Origin: Thamnaconus septentrionalis
Taxonomy: Eukaryota > Chordata > Actinopteri > Tetraodontiformes > Monacanthidae
Assembly: GCA_009823395.1 (NCBI GenBank)
Contig: CM020507.1
Span: forward strand, 2,198,501 to 2,262,500
Length of the DNA stretch: 64,000 nucleotides
Direction of reading: 5' to 3'
Part shown: positions 1 through 12,639 of the stretch, one piece after another
Position numbering within the stretch: position 1 is the first letter of the stretch
Layout: each line of letters opens with the position of its first letter
The notes under the pieces: model-generated
Told to the model about the DNA's origin: nothing
What the model saw: the letters and a program-made list of their open reading frames with translations, nothing else
Databases searched by the model: none
Position numbers and translations under genes: made by a program

Positions 1-300
1 CCTTGCAGAGGAGGAGGAGGAGGAGAAGAGACCCTGGTGAAACCTCACGAGCGACGTGCTGGGAGTTCTGTTGCTGCAGTGACTCTCTGGCAGTCGGCAA
101 ATCTGCAGATGAATTAAACCGCAGCGTGGAGCCGCAGGCTGAATCACAGCGAGTGAGTAGTGAGAGGAAAACAGGCGGCCAGGTGGAAAATCAGCGCTTG
201 TGCCTCGTGCACACGTGTGCCGACTCACATCCTCCCACTGTCACACAGCAACAGCAGCACCAGCAGCACCTGGCCACTACTGCACTGCTTAGTCACTCTA

Positions 301-304
301 GTGT

Positions 305-340
<36 letters not shown>
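301..340. repeat. (TG)n / (CA)n run beside the splice donor of add2's last visible exon
   Basis: Forty bases of TG with one GA interruption. On the add2 coding strand this is a (CA)n run that starts four bases after the exon ends at 345. Confidence 0.95.
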
Positions 341-342
<2 letters not shown>

Positions 343-344
343 AC

Positions 345-3048
345 CTGGATCTGGCAGGCTGCCTGGATGTGGTAGATGGTGTAGAAGGCCTCCTCCACGG
401 ACTCTCCCAGCGCCACGATGCCGTGATTCCTCAGCACCAGGACCTTCACGTCACCACGAAGAAGAGGAGGAAACAAGCACCATTCATCACCTCAGACTCA
501 TCGCAGCAGCAGGCCGTTCAGAAGAAGAAGAAGAAGAAGAAGAAGCCCAGGCTGACACCAAGGGTGGAACATTTTCTGAATTTTCTAAGTTAGTGCCTGT
601 CAGGGGAATTGGTGTGATGAGCAAAAGTGAATGAAAACAAACTGTCCCACTAATCTTACAGCACCAGGTAGGTTGCAGGCACTTCCTGTCCCGGGTCTTC
701 TTCTGGGGGCTTTAAGGACAGTTTTCACCCATCACTGACCCGAGGGAGACCGAAAATTATTTCGAGATCAATGGTCGACATGTCAGAGCCGAAATGTCAT
801 CGGCGTTGCTGTAGTTGGAAGTTCAGAACTCCAGAGTCCGAGCTAAAGCTAAAGCTCGGCGACACACCGAACACTTGGTCTCACCTTGCAGGTTGGTCCC
901 AGGCTCTTCTGCAGCTCCACCCGCTCCTCCTCCTGCTCCATGGCTCCGTTGTAGTCGTAGTAAGCCACGTCGCCCACCAGCAGCGCCTCGTGGGACAGCG
1001 GCAGGAGGCCGCACTTCATGGCTGAGACCTGCGGGACAAGGGCAGAGGTTCCGCTTCCCATCAGCAAGCAGGTCCAGGGTCCCTAAAGGCCGGAGGTCCT
1101 TCACCTGGCGAGAGCCGACTCACCGCAGCTGTGGCCGGCGTGTGCAGGTGCAGCAGGCAGCGGACGTCGGGCCGCGCAGAGTAGATGGCCGAGTGCAGGC
1201 TGAACCTCTGGGTGTCCACGCCCAGGTTGGTGCTGCCCTTCTCCACCACCTCGCCCAGGATGTTCACCTTCACCTGGAGCGTCGCAGTTCCCCTCAGAGT
1301 TCACATCCAAATGAAAAGGGAAGACAGTGCGAGAGCACGGCGAGCACTCACCAGACTGGATCCGGTCACCTCGCTGTAGGCCAGGCCGTCTGGAAGCACC
1401 AGGAAGTGCTCCTGCTCTTTACTGACTCGCAGCTGTCAGGGGACCAATGAAGAGGAGGAGGAGGAGGTGAACACATCGACTGACTTTCACAGCCGTGACG
1501 AGCGGCGAAGTGACGAGCAGAGCGTCCGACTTACGGTGAGGCAGGTGCGGCTGATCTGAGCCCAGCCGAAGAGGTCGAACAGGCGGTGGACGCTGGCCAG
1601 CTTGCAGCGCATCAGCCTCTCGCCCTTCACCAGGGTGGCGGGGTCGCTGCCGTGCAGGTCGTTGATGGGCGTCACCATCATCATGTCTGCAGAGGGAACC
1701 GCAGGAGGACGACAAAGACAACGATGACGCTGCGCAAAGCACTTTTCATGCATGCAAGTGACACGGAATGCAGTTCCCATTGGTGACTATTACATCCAGC
1801 ACTACATGAGCAATAAAAGAAGAATGAATGAGTAAAAGAAAGTAGTGACGTGAAAAAAAGAAAAATAAAATAAAGTGAAGTGCATGAAAATGAGGAGGTT
1901 GCAAGACGGCATGGGACCAAAATAACATCAAAAGGAGAAGATGAAGATGGTGTGAGTGAAGCTGGGCTCATGCAAGAGGCAGAGACTCAGTTTAAAGGGC
2001 CAGTTCAACACCATTGCTGGTGACATAGTTTCCCAGACAGGGAACTCTTCCAGCATTTTCAATCAGAAACAGCAAAACACTGCTAGAAATGGAAAGAAAT
2101 GGACACAAGATGCTTGTCTGATGTTGATGGATAAACCTGAAACCCTTCAGCTCAGTTCAGTTCTTCGCACCGCTTTTCCTCTGATCTACTCAGGCAGCAG
2201 AGCTTTGTTGCAGTTCCATCCATAAAGCGTAAAGTAAAAACCACTGGGAGTCAAAACTGAAGGCAGCTGGACTTCCTTCCGTCTGGACACTGCACTATCT
2301 GCTGCGGGTATGAAATAATTCAATCCTGCAGCCACCCTTTTACCATGTTATCGCACCGCTCGGATCGAATTCTGCTGCTGAAACCAGCGAGTCTTCCCTC
2401 ACACTGCAAACTGTTTTTAAATCAGACCTGTCCTACTGAGGAGGTCCAGATATTGTTTCTGGTGGTCAAGAAGGTGTTCAGATTTTAAAACTGGTATTTT
2501 CTGACACCTGGATGGAGCCGTCAATCTTCCAGCACAGTGAGGAGTTTATGAGCTCTGCGGCTGCCAGCAGTTCTCATGGTCAACACACCCGCAGGTCGTT
2601 CTCCTCTGAACTTACTGGACGGGGAGACGGGCAGAGCGGCCGGCGATCCGTGAGAGGCCATGAAGTCGGCCAGCTGTCTGAGGGCCCACAAGTTGGAGGA
2701 GCTCCCGCCCTTCTTCATCTGCTCCTGGATCAGCACGTCCAGCTCCTCACGGAACGACTGCCAGCCAGCAGCAGAGAGAAACAGAGACTTAATGCAGCAG
2801 TGGAAGGCAGTAAAAATAAATAAATGAATAAATAAATAATAAAATAAAATAAAATAAAATAAAATTAACCAAAGGTCATCCGTCCACACTGGACGTCTCA
2901 CCGGACTCTGCAGGAGGCTGGAGATCCGCTTCTTCTGCTGGGAGTCGGAGCCCGGGGTGGAGTGCTGCGGCGACTGGAGCCCCTCCGGCAGCCCATCACT
3001 GGGGCTGCGCTGCACCGGGGTGCCTTTAGGGGTGGAGGACTTGCTCAT
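345..3048 (-). CDS. add2: beta-adducin-like, N-terminal half (partial; continues left of the window)
   Basis: Adducin caps actin filament ends and recruits spectrin to the membrane skeleton; its head is a class II aldolase-like fold. Seven coding exons read on the minus strand: 3048-2902, 2757-2616, 1686-1535, 1432-1352, 1273-1124, 1028-885 and 443-345. All splice in frame at GT/AG and give 305 residues. Diagnostic stretches are [104 protein letters not shown] and HIQAACQIQ. They fit beta-adducin better than alpha, and the figla neighbour supports ADD2. The start ATG at 3048-3046 follows ACC and has an in-frame TGA upstream at 3087-3085. The head and first neck residues are present. The tail and the MARCKS-like lysine-rich C-terminus lie beyond base 1. 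The first 49 residues are unlike mammalian beta-adducin until QQKKR. Confidence 0.9.
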
Positions 3049-3102
3049 GGTGTAGCTGTCTAGCACAGGTGCGGCCTCACAACTTCAGGGCGGTGGGAGG
3101 AC
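3049..3102 (-). other. add2: 5' UTR portion of the first coding exon of add2
   Basis: A pyrimidine-rich tract ending in TTTCAG (AG at 3104-3103) gives a splice acceptor, so the exon holding the start codon begins at 3102. Its first 54 bases are non-coding and contain an in-frame TGA at 3087-3085. Translation therefore cannot enter from an upstream exon in this frame. At least one further 5' non-coding exon is implied upstream, at higher coordinates. Confidence 0.6.
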
Positions 3103-4343
3103 CTGAAAGGAGAGGGTGACATTGTCGTCAACGTGAGGGACAACACGAGCGAGAACGAGACGTACTGCACAACACAGATGGGAAAGACCTGATTTAAGGC
3201 TTTGTGATTTGATTTTGCTGCTGAATCAGGAAGGCAGCAGATGGGGGACACCTAGTGGCCAGAACAGGGAGAAAACAGCAGACGCCAGCCTCAGTTTACC
3301 CTCCATCCCCCCTTCATGCCCAGTTTCCTTTATTTCCTCTGATGGCTCCACTTTTTTCACCGAGGCTGTATCAAAATGCTCAGGTCTGGAAAATGACCCT
3401 CAATGATGTCATAAAGGGCATTGGTGCCACTCCCAGTTTAGCAACCACACACACTCCAACCAGGTGTTGGCTCCGCCTTGTTTCTGTCCACCCCGTCCAA
3501 AGATGTGGAAGGTCCAGCAAAGCATCAGCTTTAGCTGGAGGCAATAAACAGATGGCTAAATCTACTGCATTCTGGGCGCCCAGAGCCTTGTTTTTGTCCT
3601 ATTAATCATAATAAATATCTGAAACTGATACAATATTGGGCCTTGAAATATACATTTGAATGAAATTACCCAGCTCCGATCATAAATGTGCAGTTGATAC
3701 GTGCAGATTAAAGAGGAAACACTTCATGTCATTTATGAAAAGTCATTCACGTTCATCGTTCACCTCAGAAGCTCTGAAGCTACATTAAAGCAAGAGGAGA
3801 AGGTTAAGTAGAAAAGATCAGTGCAGCGCTTCCGCAAATCAATACAGCCTGTCAGTTCATAATGCATCACCCAGTGTAGTGTAGTGGCTACACGGTTTTA
3901 ACAAGCTCTGCAAAAATCACCCTGAAAAGCAGATTTTGATTTAAAACACACACACACACACACACACGCAGTCATCCTCCAAACGAGCAGTTCTGTCTGA
4001 GAGCCGGAGCTCCTGGAGCTGCAGCCGCAATCCTGCCAGTGTGGCAAAGTCACCGCTGGATAATCTCTCAAATCACAAAACGAAAAGGTCCACGCGAAAT
4101 TTTGAGAGGTGCACTTTAATCCTCCTGAGTTGATTTCTCAGCTTAGGCTATGCTTCAGATCCCAGCGGCTAAGCAGCTAAAAAGTATGAAGGAGAGATCT
4201 AAATCAGCTCGTACGGTTCAATCAGCCCCAAACCTTTCTCCTTTGCCGAGCTCCCAGAACGATGGAGGACCTAGCCTGCAGGCTCGGGACGCTGTGTTTC
4301 CCCTCAGATCCCCGGCTGATGGAGGTGCAGAACGGCACAACAT

Positions 4344-4377
4344 CAGCAGCAGCAGCAGCGGCAGCAGCAGCAGCAGC
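4344..4377. repeat. CAG trinucleotide run with one CGG interruption
   Basis: About eleven CAG-type triplets in a non-coding context. An ORF reads it as poly-Ser or, on the other strand, poly-Ala, but neither has a coding neighbourhood. Confidence 0.9.
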
Positions 4378-4931
4378 GTTTAGTCTGTTTTCAGCTACAA
4401 GAGCTGGCATGCAGACAGATGACTGACAGGAAGTTAGCCGGCCTGCTAATGGCACACAGAGAGTCCAGAGTTACCGTAAGGACGTTTAAAAGAGAGCTGG
4501 CCACTCCCCGAACGGAGCAGCGCTCGCACACAGACACACACTGCTGCAGGCGTCTGATAAGGTCCCGAACACACCCCGCCCTCCCGATACGTCTGGCCGG
4601 CTGACTGACTTTCTGTCCCGGCGCCACTAGCAGCTTTGCACTGTCCGCCTGATAGCTAATGAACACGGCATATTTGACCCTCTGTTTGCAGCTTCCTGCT
4701 AAAAACATTTAAAAATAAATAAAAATGATGCTTTGTTGGACCTTTGCCAAGAGGGACAAAAAAAACCTTGCAGGATGTGTTGCCAATTTAACCTAGAACA
4801 GATATTGGTGGGTGCCCTTTGTGACATCACAAGCTCCTGATTACTTGTTGGGGAGCAAAAAAGAAGGATGGACTTTTCAGATTTGGTGAAACACTAGTGA
4901 AAAGGGAATTTAACACAGTATAGGACCTTTA

Positions 4932-4965
4932 TGTGTGTGTGTGTGTGTGTTTGTGTGTGTGTGTG
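4932..4965. repeat. (TG)n microsatellite
   Basis: About 34 bases of TG with one TT interruption. Confidence 0.9.
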
Positions 4966-5194
4966 CATGCGCATTTCCTCCTTAATCTTTCTGCACTGCA
5001 CAGCAAACCACTGCCAGATGACTAAACCGTTAATGGCCCCAGAACATTCTCATCCTCCTCTTGCTCATCGTCGCCACCGTCAGACTTCGTCCACTCATCC
5101 AAGCATCTTAATGTCACACGTGCGTGTTTGCTGCAAGAATCAAGCTTTTCTGCTGATGCATCCGACTGTTGACGTTTTACACAAAACAAAACAC

Positions 5195-5222
5195 CATCAT
5201 CATCATCATCATCATCATCATC
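5195..5222. repeat. (CAT)n microsatellite
   Basis: Nine to ten CAT/ATC units. ORFs here read poly-His or poly-Met and are artefacts. Confidence 0.95.
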
Positions 5223-6559
5223 ACACTTGGATATTTACAATTCACATCTGACCTGACTGCTTCTAGTAAAGTGGATCCCTGACATGAGGAAGCTTTTAAC
5301 ACTGATCTCATTCCGGGATTAAAGGCAGCATCTCTCTCTGCTCTTGGCGGTGGTGGTGTGGGGGGGGTGGGGGGGGGGTAGGATGGCAGGACACAGAGCC
5401 TGCGTCTCTCCTGGGAGGATTCTAATGACTGAGGGGGGGGGGGGACAGAGAACTGGCTGGCGGCCCACCTCCTGCTCCTCCTGCTCCTCCTGCTCCCAGG
5501 CTGGGAACAGCTGTGTGTGCTGTGACGGGACTCACTCCACTTACTACCTGCCGCTGGTTTGAAGAGTGAGACAGGGAGACGCAGTGCATGCGGGCAGTGA
5601 CGCCCCGCGGCTCTCAGGCTAATTACCAGGAGTGACCTCAGACTGATTCTCTTTGCTTTCATCGTGGTGAACAGCTGAATGAGTGCAGGGAGGATTGAAA
5701 CTAGTGTTCAGCTCCGGATGGAGGCGATTTATTGGCATCATCTTCAGATACGAAATCAAATATACTCTAAACTGCAGGCTTTATTTCTCTTATTTTATCA
5801 TTAACACACTGCTTCTGCTGTGGGTTTATCAATCTTTTTGTTGTTTCATTATTGTTGCTTTTTCATGCAACTTGCTTTGTGTTCACAATGTTTCCAGTTT
5901 TGAAAATATATTGACTTTGATTCCCTTTTTAAAGGGAATTCTAGCTCTTAATCAATGTCTTTCCTCTATTACTTTTGCAATTTATTTAATGTAGATATAC
6001 ACATAGTGTGTTTAGGAGTGTAGCCTTTTGCACCTTTGCCATATAGGCACTTTGTTATGCGTTTTTATGACTATTAGTATCTTTACACTGACTCAGGGAA
6101 ACGCACAAGAATTCCAATGCATCCGTTTTAACCCGTTTTTAACTTGTACAGGTGTCAATAAATCTATATTCTATTTGTTGCTGAATCATTCCTTAATATA
6201 TATCATTACATATTTTCAAGCCCTCTCCCCCTCTATCTTAAATCTCTGGTCCCTGGAACTCTTCTTCTTCTTCTTCTTCTTCTTCACTAGTTCCTCTTGG
6301 CCTGACTTTGACTGTGTGCATCAGATGGGCCGCTTAATTTCAACAAGGCAAAGGGCAAAAGTGAAACGCAACCATTTTCCAGTCTTGGATGTTTAACTGG
6401 GACCAACATCTCTGTACCAGTACGACCAAATGGCTAAACTGGCAATTACAGTAAGGTTTGATGTATGCTATAGAGTCCTGCTCAGTGGCCTGAGTGACCG
6501 GACGTTTCATCACGCACCGTATCCCATTGATTGACTTCGCTCGGACTTTACCATGAACC

Positions 6560-7620
6560 ATTCCGGGGGATCAATGTCTGCCATCCACGCTGCAGGAAGC
6601 GCGCACACACTCGCTCCCGCAGGACGCGCCTATCGACCAGCATGTCACGTGACGGCGCGCTGCCTCATATTTCACCGATGAGGCACAATGGACCCCCCTC
6701 CATCCTTCCCCCCTTCAAATGGACCATCCGGCATCCGCGAGCTGCCTCGCATGCATGGCTGCCTAGCAACACGCGCCGCAGCCTCAGCACCAGCAGCGCC
6801 TCGCGGCCACTGGCGGAGCGCGCAGGCCGGAGCTCCGCTTTTGTGCACCAATGCGCACGAATGCTAGGAAACATCCTGAGCGGCTGGAATACGTCATCAT
6901 GTCCCGCACGGGCTGTAAAGGAATAATAATTGTCGCAAATGACAGGAAAAACGCAACAATGACAACGACAAAAAGCCACCGCGACGTTGTGTCTGTCGAC
7001 TGTGCAAACACGCAACGCGATCCCCGGCAGCCACGGCAGCACAATGAGGCCCGTGAAAACAGGCGCAACGTGCGGATGCGCCAGCGGAGACGCTGGATCG
7101 TCTGTGCGCGATGTAGCGAGTGAGCACGAGGCGCCATCATCCTCCATCTTCAACATAAGCGGCAGGGGGACACAGAACAGCACACAAGCACGCACACACA
7201 CGCGTTCGGGAGGACCCTGCCTGCCTGGATCCGGACACCAGCAGGCGGCCGACTCACCTCAGTGCATCCCCGACACCGCGTCCTCTGGCCGGGGCGGCGC
7301 AGCCACAGCCGTCCGCTCGGCCACAAACCAGCGGGGAGATCAAGAAAGGGAAATCGGGATAAAACAAATCCCTGGTCCGCGGGTTGTTCCAGGGCCTCCG
7401 ATGTGAGCGGCACAATGTTTTTTTTTTGTTGTTTTTTTTTTAATTTTCTTTTAATTTTTAGCCCCCCCACTTCTCCCTCAGAAGCTCGCTGCGCCTGGAC
7501 CAGCCCACTGCCACGCCTGCGCTCCGTGTGGACACCCGGGGGTTTCCCTCGCCAGCAGCCGGAGGGGCTGTCCTGGGGGCGGGGGGAGCTCAGTGGCCGT
7601 CTCTCGGGAAGTCTCGGTAC
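6560..7620 (-). promoter_or_regulatory. add2: CpG-rich stretch; candidate promoter and non-coding first exon of add2
   Basis: This kilobase is clearly richer in GC and CpG than its AT-rich flanks (runs such as GCGCGC, GACGGCGCGC and GGCGGCGCAG). On the minus strand an excellent donor, CTGAG|GTGAGT, ends a possible exon at 7258. That is the expected shape of a non-coding first exon for add2, whose first coding exon has an acceptor at 3102. It includes a CACGTG-type E-box (near 6645) and ATF/CRE-like CGTCA motifs (near 6891). No protein was recognised. Calling it a CpG island is by eye; the link to add2 is inference. Confidence 0.45.
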
Positions 7621-8550
7621 AAGGTGTCCGGTACCACCTCCTCTTCCTTTAAAAAAAACCAAAAAAAAAAAAAAACCCAACAAAACCGCTCTTTATATGT
7701 CCAGGCCCCAGTTGAAGCCACATGAAATATTTGACGCCCAGCTGGTGCCACCTGCTGGCGACAAGGGAAACGGCAGATATAAAATGTAATGATTCCTTGC
7801 GTTCATGACAAGAAAAAAACTTTTTCCCCTCATCGGCGCACACAATCTCAAGTAAATTTTCAATTTGCTCAAAGGGAGAGCAATTTGGTTTATTTAATAC
7901 ATTCGAAAATCTAGTTATGCTTCAAAAAAAAAAATGGTTCAACATATATATGTTCTGTTACACTGCACCTTTATATAGCCTGTTACTGTAATAATTTCCC
8001 AGGTTGCAAAATTGAAGTGAATCTCACAGGTCCATTATTATTAGTACATTATGTTCCATTTTAACACACTTAAAACTTAAACTAAAAAGGCTTCATGCTG
8101 TCTAAAACACGTATGCGTGTCCTGATTGTTCAACATTATGACGAAAAGCCTATTTTTTACCATCTTGCCAGCAAGAAGCTTTGGTAGTATTATCTAACCA
8201 CCAACGCTTAAGTATATTAAAAGTAACATCTACAAGAGTTACTTTTATTTTTTCCACCCACAGAACAGAGGCAGTTGAATGGACATCAACTCAAATCAGT
8301 TATTTTTTATTTTCTTTCTGCGTAATCCGTTTTGTTATTCTATTTCTATTTACTCTCAACTAACCTTCACTAGAAACAACACCAAGGTAAAACAGACCTT
8401 TGGCTGGTTCTTGAAAGGCGTTTGAGATCTAAAATATAAATCATAAACAAAAAAAAAACCCACAAATTTTACATGAAAGAAACGACTAGACACTAATCCT
8501 TCAGATCACAGACTTGTACAAGATCAAAACTTTATTTCAGGACTGTATAT

Positions 8551-8592
<42 letters not shown>

Positions 8593-8822
8593 ACAAAAAT
8601 TAAAGTGCTTTCACCCTCTTCCAGAACAGATTGTCTTCTTCTAAAGCAAACGAGTCCCCCTGAAAATACAGAGAAGTTCTCAGCATACAGCCACCAAAAA
8701 CACATCCATCCACTAGAGGGCACCAGAGCAACGTTTTCAGCATTAAAAGCTTCCAGGAAGATGTAACGGTTTTAGAAAAAAAAATAACTGTCAAACTATT
8801 GGGATGGAAAAAAGAAAACTCA

Positions 8823-8857
8823 ACACACACACGCGCACACACACACACACACACACC
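8823..8857. repeat. (CA)n microsatellite
   Basis: About 35 bases of CA with CG interruptions. Confidence 0.9.
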
Positions 8858-9139
8858 TTGTGAGGTTTTTGTTCCAACACTGTGGCTCTAATCTTCAGTC
8901 AGAATTGCTGAGGAACCTGCTGAAAACAAATACATTCCGATGGTAACGGTGTCATTCACTACAGCAGGATCATTTTCATGCCATCCGCTCGCAATAGATG
9001 GTTAATGCCCCCGCTAAAGTCAAGTAGTTTCTGTTGTACTGGACATCAAGTTTCGAAACAAACACACCTAAACCAGTGGGGTGGATGAGACCAGAACTTC
9101 CCAAAGCTGTGGGCTGCTGGGGAGACTTGTGGCGCCGGG

Positions 9140-9392
9140 AGAAGTCGCGTTCGCACGGTTTTGTCAAGCTGTGCGGCGTGCCACCTGATTGAAGGGTTGG
9201 CAGTTCAAATCCCAGCTCCAACTGTCCACGCTTGAAGTGTCTAAACCAAAGTAGGGTCGCAGCGCCTTGCATGGCAGCAGCCCATTGGTGTAAGAGTGTG
9301 TGAGTGAATGGCTGACTGATAAGGTGAATCAGAGGCCATTGTAAAGCGCCATGGAGGTACTGGAAGTGCTATACAAGTGCAGACCGTTTGCA
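9140..9392 (+). mobile_element. tRNA-derived SINE (fish type)
   Basis: A B-box-like GCAGTTCAAATCCC lies near 9210. It is followed by the tail common to many fish SINEs and LINEs, with GTGAGTGAATGG, a TGTAAAGCGC module and a CTATACAAGTGCAG ending. Boundaries are approximate and no clean target duplication was identified. Confidence 0.6.
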
Positions 9393-12234
9393 CAGCTGCC
9401 CTACGCTGCGGCCAATTTTAGATGCCGAGCGACTTCTGTTCGCTTTATTTTTTTTCTCCCTCCCAGTTGAAATGGTTTCACTTGCTGAAACCAAAGCAAA
9501 GGATTAGTATTACTAATCCTTAATAGTTGCAGTGTTGACAGGTGCAAATACAGTCTGGTATGGGTACTGGGAAGCCATTGGAAGAAAGAGCAGGCTCTGT
9601 TCAATCAAAAGAGCAAAATTAGCTTGCATAGCAGCATGCAGGAAGAAACATTTTCCCATCTTTGGAATGGCTTATGACGGACCGTTATCCCAACAACTAC
9701 CGCACGCTGTTCACAAGTCACGTTGCTGCTTTGACTTTTTATTTACAGTTGCCATGACCACTAACATAATGCGCCCATAAACATACTCGCGTACTGTCGT
9801 CGTAGCCGCCATTGAGCTTTGCTTTGCACATGTGACAAAAGTGGTTGTGACGTGCGCTGCATTGACATCATATCCAGGTCATTTTATTACCAAGCGGTTG
9901 AGGTATTTGTGTAAAGGCTGGAAATGGTTTTTTAGCTACCGACAGAAACACGGTGGCCTCACAGCAGAGTGCATCCAGAATGACATAATACAGAAAATTC
10001 ATGCTATTTTGTTCTAATCAATACAGGCAATATTTAACCTTTGACCTCCCAAAGTCAGAGAGACAGTAAAGTTTGACAAACACGCCTCCGAGAATTCCAC
10101 TGACATTTTGCAAAATTCATAACCACAACTTTTTGCCGATGTGTCATGCCAATGTTGCGTGATTTTTTTATTTTAAACTAAAACTAAAAGAAATTAACTC
10201 CAAACCCTGGGCGTTGATGAACAGATTGTTTATTTTGCAAACTGACATCTTCAGCCTTGTAATCATGTTTCCCCATCTTACAATCACGTGCAGACACCAT
10301 GGAAACGATGAGGACTTATGGTGCTCAATAGCATTACAGGGCTACACAATGCCACCTCCTCAGCTCGCCTGTGAATCTTGTGCACCGGTGCTAGCTGTCA
10401 TTGATCCATACTTGCACGCCCTCGCTCAAGTGACGGCGCAACAGCGGTAAACCACTGAAGGGACTGACACAAACATGAACAAAAAACAAAAACAAAGAAA
10501 AACCCACTTCTGAACATCTCCAATCAGAATGACAAACAGGCCTCGAGGACACGGCAACACAAAAGAAATGCAGAATTTTGATTGCATTCGGGCCCCTGTA
10601 TCTATAGTGGATGATTGCAGGAAGTAGGGTCTGATGACGCACAGTGCAAAAAAAAAAAAGAAAAGAGTCGATGAATAGCCTGAAGTGACAAAAAAAAATT
10701 GCCCTGCTTTTTGATGAGGAAATGAGAAAAATCCCACATCAGGTTTTTGACCTGACGCGTTACACATCGAGCGACTCCACACTGGCGTGTGGCATTCCAG
10801 CAACTGCAGTCACAAAGTCGGTTCAGCGGCCCCAGTTCAACAGAGCCCACACTAGAATATCAGTTAACATCATACATTACACTTTGATTCATGTTATTTT
10901 AACGGAATTAATGTTTCAAAGCTTCCTCAAATCAGGTCCCAGCCACCTCTGCCACACTTTTCACATTTACATGTCACCAGACATGACCACTCAATTGCAG
11001 TTATACTTTGTCAAAGTTTTAGAAACATTGCTTTTATTTTGCGAAAAACTGTCAAGGAAACGCAGCTTGTGTGCGTTATGTTGTTAATTTGTTTTTTCTA
11101 TACAGTTTCAAAAAAATAAATAAATAAAATAAAATAATAAAATTCATTTCTTTTCCATGGATCCACACCACCACAAATTCTTACCCGACATCACAGCAAC
11201 AAAAGGCACCAAAGTGAAATCATCTGGAATCACTTGTGTGCCGCCACAAAGCGGAGAAAACGTTTTGACCGCAACAAAAGATCTGAACCTAAACACTGCA
11301 CGTGCCAGCAAAATGCAACCCGACAACCATAGTGTGTCGCCAGGTTGGAAAATTGTTTCCGCTTAGGCATAATTGCCAAGTTAAATCTGACAGAAATGTC
11401 ATTAGCTGAATAAGGTGCGGGTGGAAATGCAGTGGGGCACTATGGCAATAAAGAAGACGAGAATAGCTACCACAGAGGTGCTAATGAAGGCATTCATTCC
11501 AGCCGGCGTTGCAGGTGTTGAGGTGCACGTTCAGCTGCGAAGTGCTTTCGAAATCACTGCCGCAATTATCTGCGTCAATGCTCAAAAACCAGTCGCTGCT
11601 AGCAACTGAGCCCCAAGCAGTGCTGTTTAAGTGCAGACGGCTACAATGTACACAGAGACAGTTGGCTAAATGCGCATGGAAGCTCTTTGTGCACTCGCAC
11701 GATACTGGAAGAAAAGGAATCAAAAGAAACGCCCTTGCTGGGCTTTGGTCAGAACTTCCCGTCATGCGGAGCTCCAATTTGAATAAATCCAGACACGGAA
11801 AGATTAAATTGCTGTGAGGCCACATTACCTACCTACCTACATAGTCACTGTTGCCGTGGCTACCGTGGCGCTTCAGGCCGCTGAGGAGAAAGTGATGGGA
11901 AAATAACTGGAAATTGTGGCTGTGACATCACAAAAGCCACCAGACTTGAAGGTACATATACTCCTGATCAAAATCTTAATCCTAATTGCAAGAATTTGCA
12001 TTTCGCACTGCCGGATGTAAAGAAAATTCTAAGTAGAGGTTCAAAATGCAAAAAGAAGAAATGGGAGCAAGAGACCAAAAAGTTTTGAGCAGGCAATTTA
12101 TTGAAAACAATTTAACCGATTCATGAGCTGATCAATAGTTTAAGACTACAGCTCAAAAACCCTAAAACCCCCTCAAAACAGAAATTAAAGTTTAAAAAAA
12201 AAAAAAAAAAGTTCAAGTGATTGTCACATCCCGA

Positions 12235-12365
12235 AGGATGCAAAATTTATTTTCCTCATTTGACCCATCATCATCCCCTGAGGGGTCCAACCCCCAATAC
12301 TGTGAGCAAAGCAGGGAGGCAACGGGTTCCATTCTTACAGTCTTTGGTATGACCCGGCCAGGGAG
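12235..12365 (-). mobile_element. SINE fragment, same family as the copy at 54.75 kb
   Basis: Shares the order CAGGGAGGCA..GGGT..C, CAGTCTTTGG.ATGA and CCGGCCAG with the copy near 54.8 kb, so the two are copies of one interspersed repeat. It overlaps the candidate 3' end of figla. Confidence 0.45.
12246..12251 (-). terminator. figla: Candidate polyadenylation signal of figla
   Basis: AATAAA on the minus strand about 390 bases after the figla stop. Another AATAAA lies near 12106. Which one is used cannot be decided from sequence. Confidence 0.35.
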
Positions 12366-12639
12366 TTGTTAAGCTGGTGTTTCTAACTAACTGCTGAATT
12401 TTTTCTTCTTCTCTCTATTCCATTTCTTCTTTTTGCATCTTGAAATCCTACTTAGAGTCGCATGCACCCACGCACAATCAGCAAGGACATGTCAGATCAA
12501 TGAATATTGTTCAAATATACAGAACTTTTGTCGGTGATGGCAAAATGAGCGCGGCTTCCATCTCTCGCCTCGTTAAAATGGATCTTTCTCCTCATTTCAT
12601 TTGGTCCCTTGCGCAGCAGCAAAAACTTGCTGGCAGCCA

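Larger units (their letters stand above)
3103..6559. other. Upstream region of add2 without recognisable coding sequence
   Basis: No exon of a known family was recognised on either strand. It holds simple repeats: (CA)n at 3948-3967, a CAG/CGG trinucleotide run at 4344-4377, (TG)n at 4932-4965, (CAT)n at 5195-5222, G runs near 5355-5378 and 5434-5443, and (CTT)n at 6261-6285. If the first exon of add2 lies at the CpG-rich stretch near 7.3 kb, this is its first intron. Confidence 0.5.
7621..12245. other. Intergenic region between add2 and figla
   Basis: No gene recognised. It is AT-rich with long A and T runs (7650-7680 and 8552-8592), (CA)n at 8823-8857 and one SINE near 9.14-9.39 kb. The ORFs here are short, overlap on both strands, and carry no recognisable domain. 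Confidence 0.5.

Noticed and set aside
3049..3066. Upstream start for add2 at 3066 (VLDSYTM)
   Set aside because: The codon is GTG, not ATG, and a TGA in the same frame lies seven codons further upstream.
6531..6926. 131-codon ORF near 6.7 kb
   Set aside because: Arg/Ser-rich translation of CpG-dense DNA, with equally long frames on the other strand and no recognisable family.
7262..7789. 175-codon plus-strand ORF in the CpG-rich stretch
   Set aside because: It is composed of low-complexity Pro, Arg and Lys runs over poly-T and poly-A tracts, with no domain. It is a base-composition artefact.
10722..11087. 121-codon ORF in the add2-figla gap
   Set aside because: No domain, AT-rich, overlapped by opposite-strand frames of similar length.
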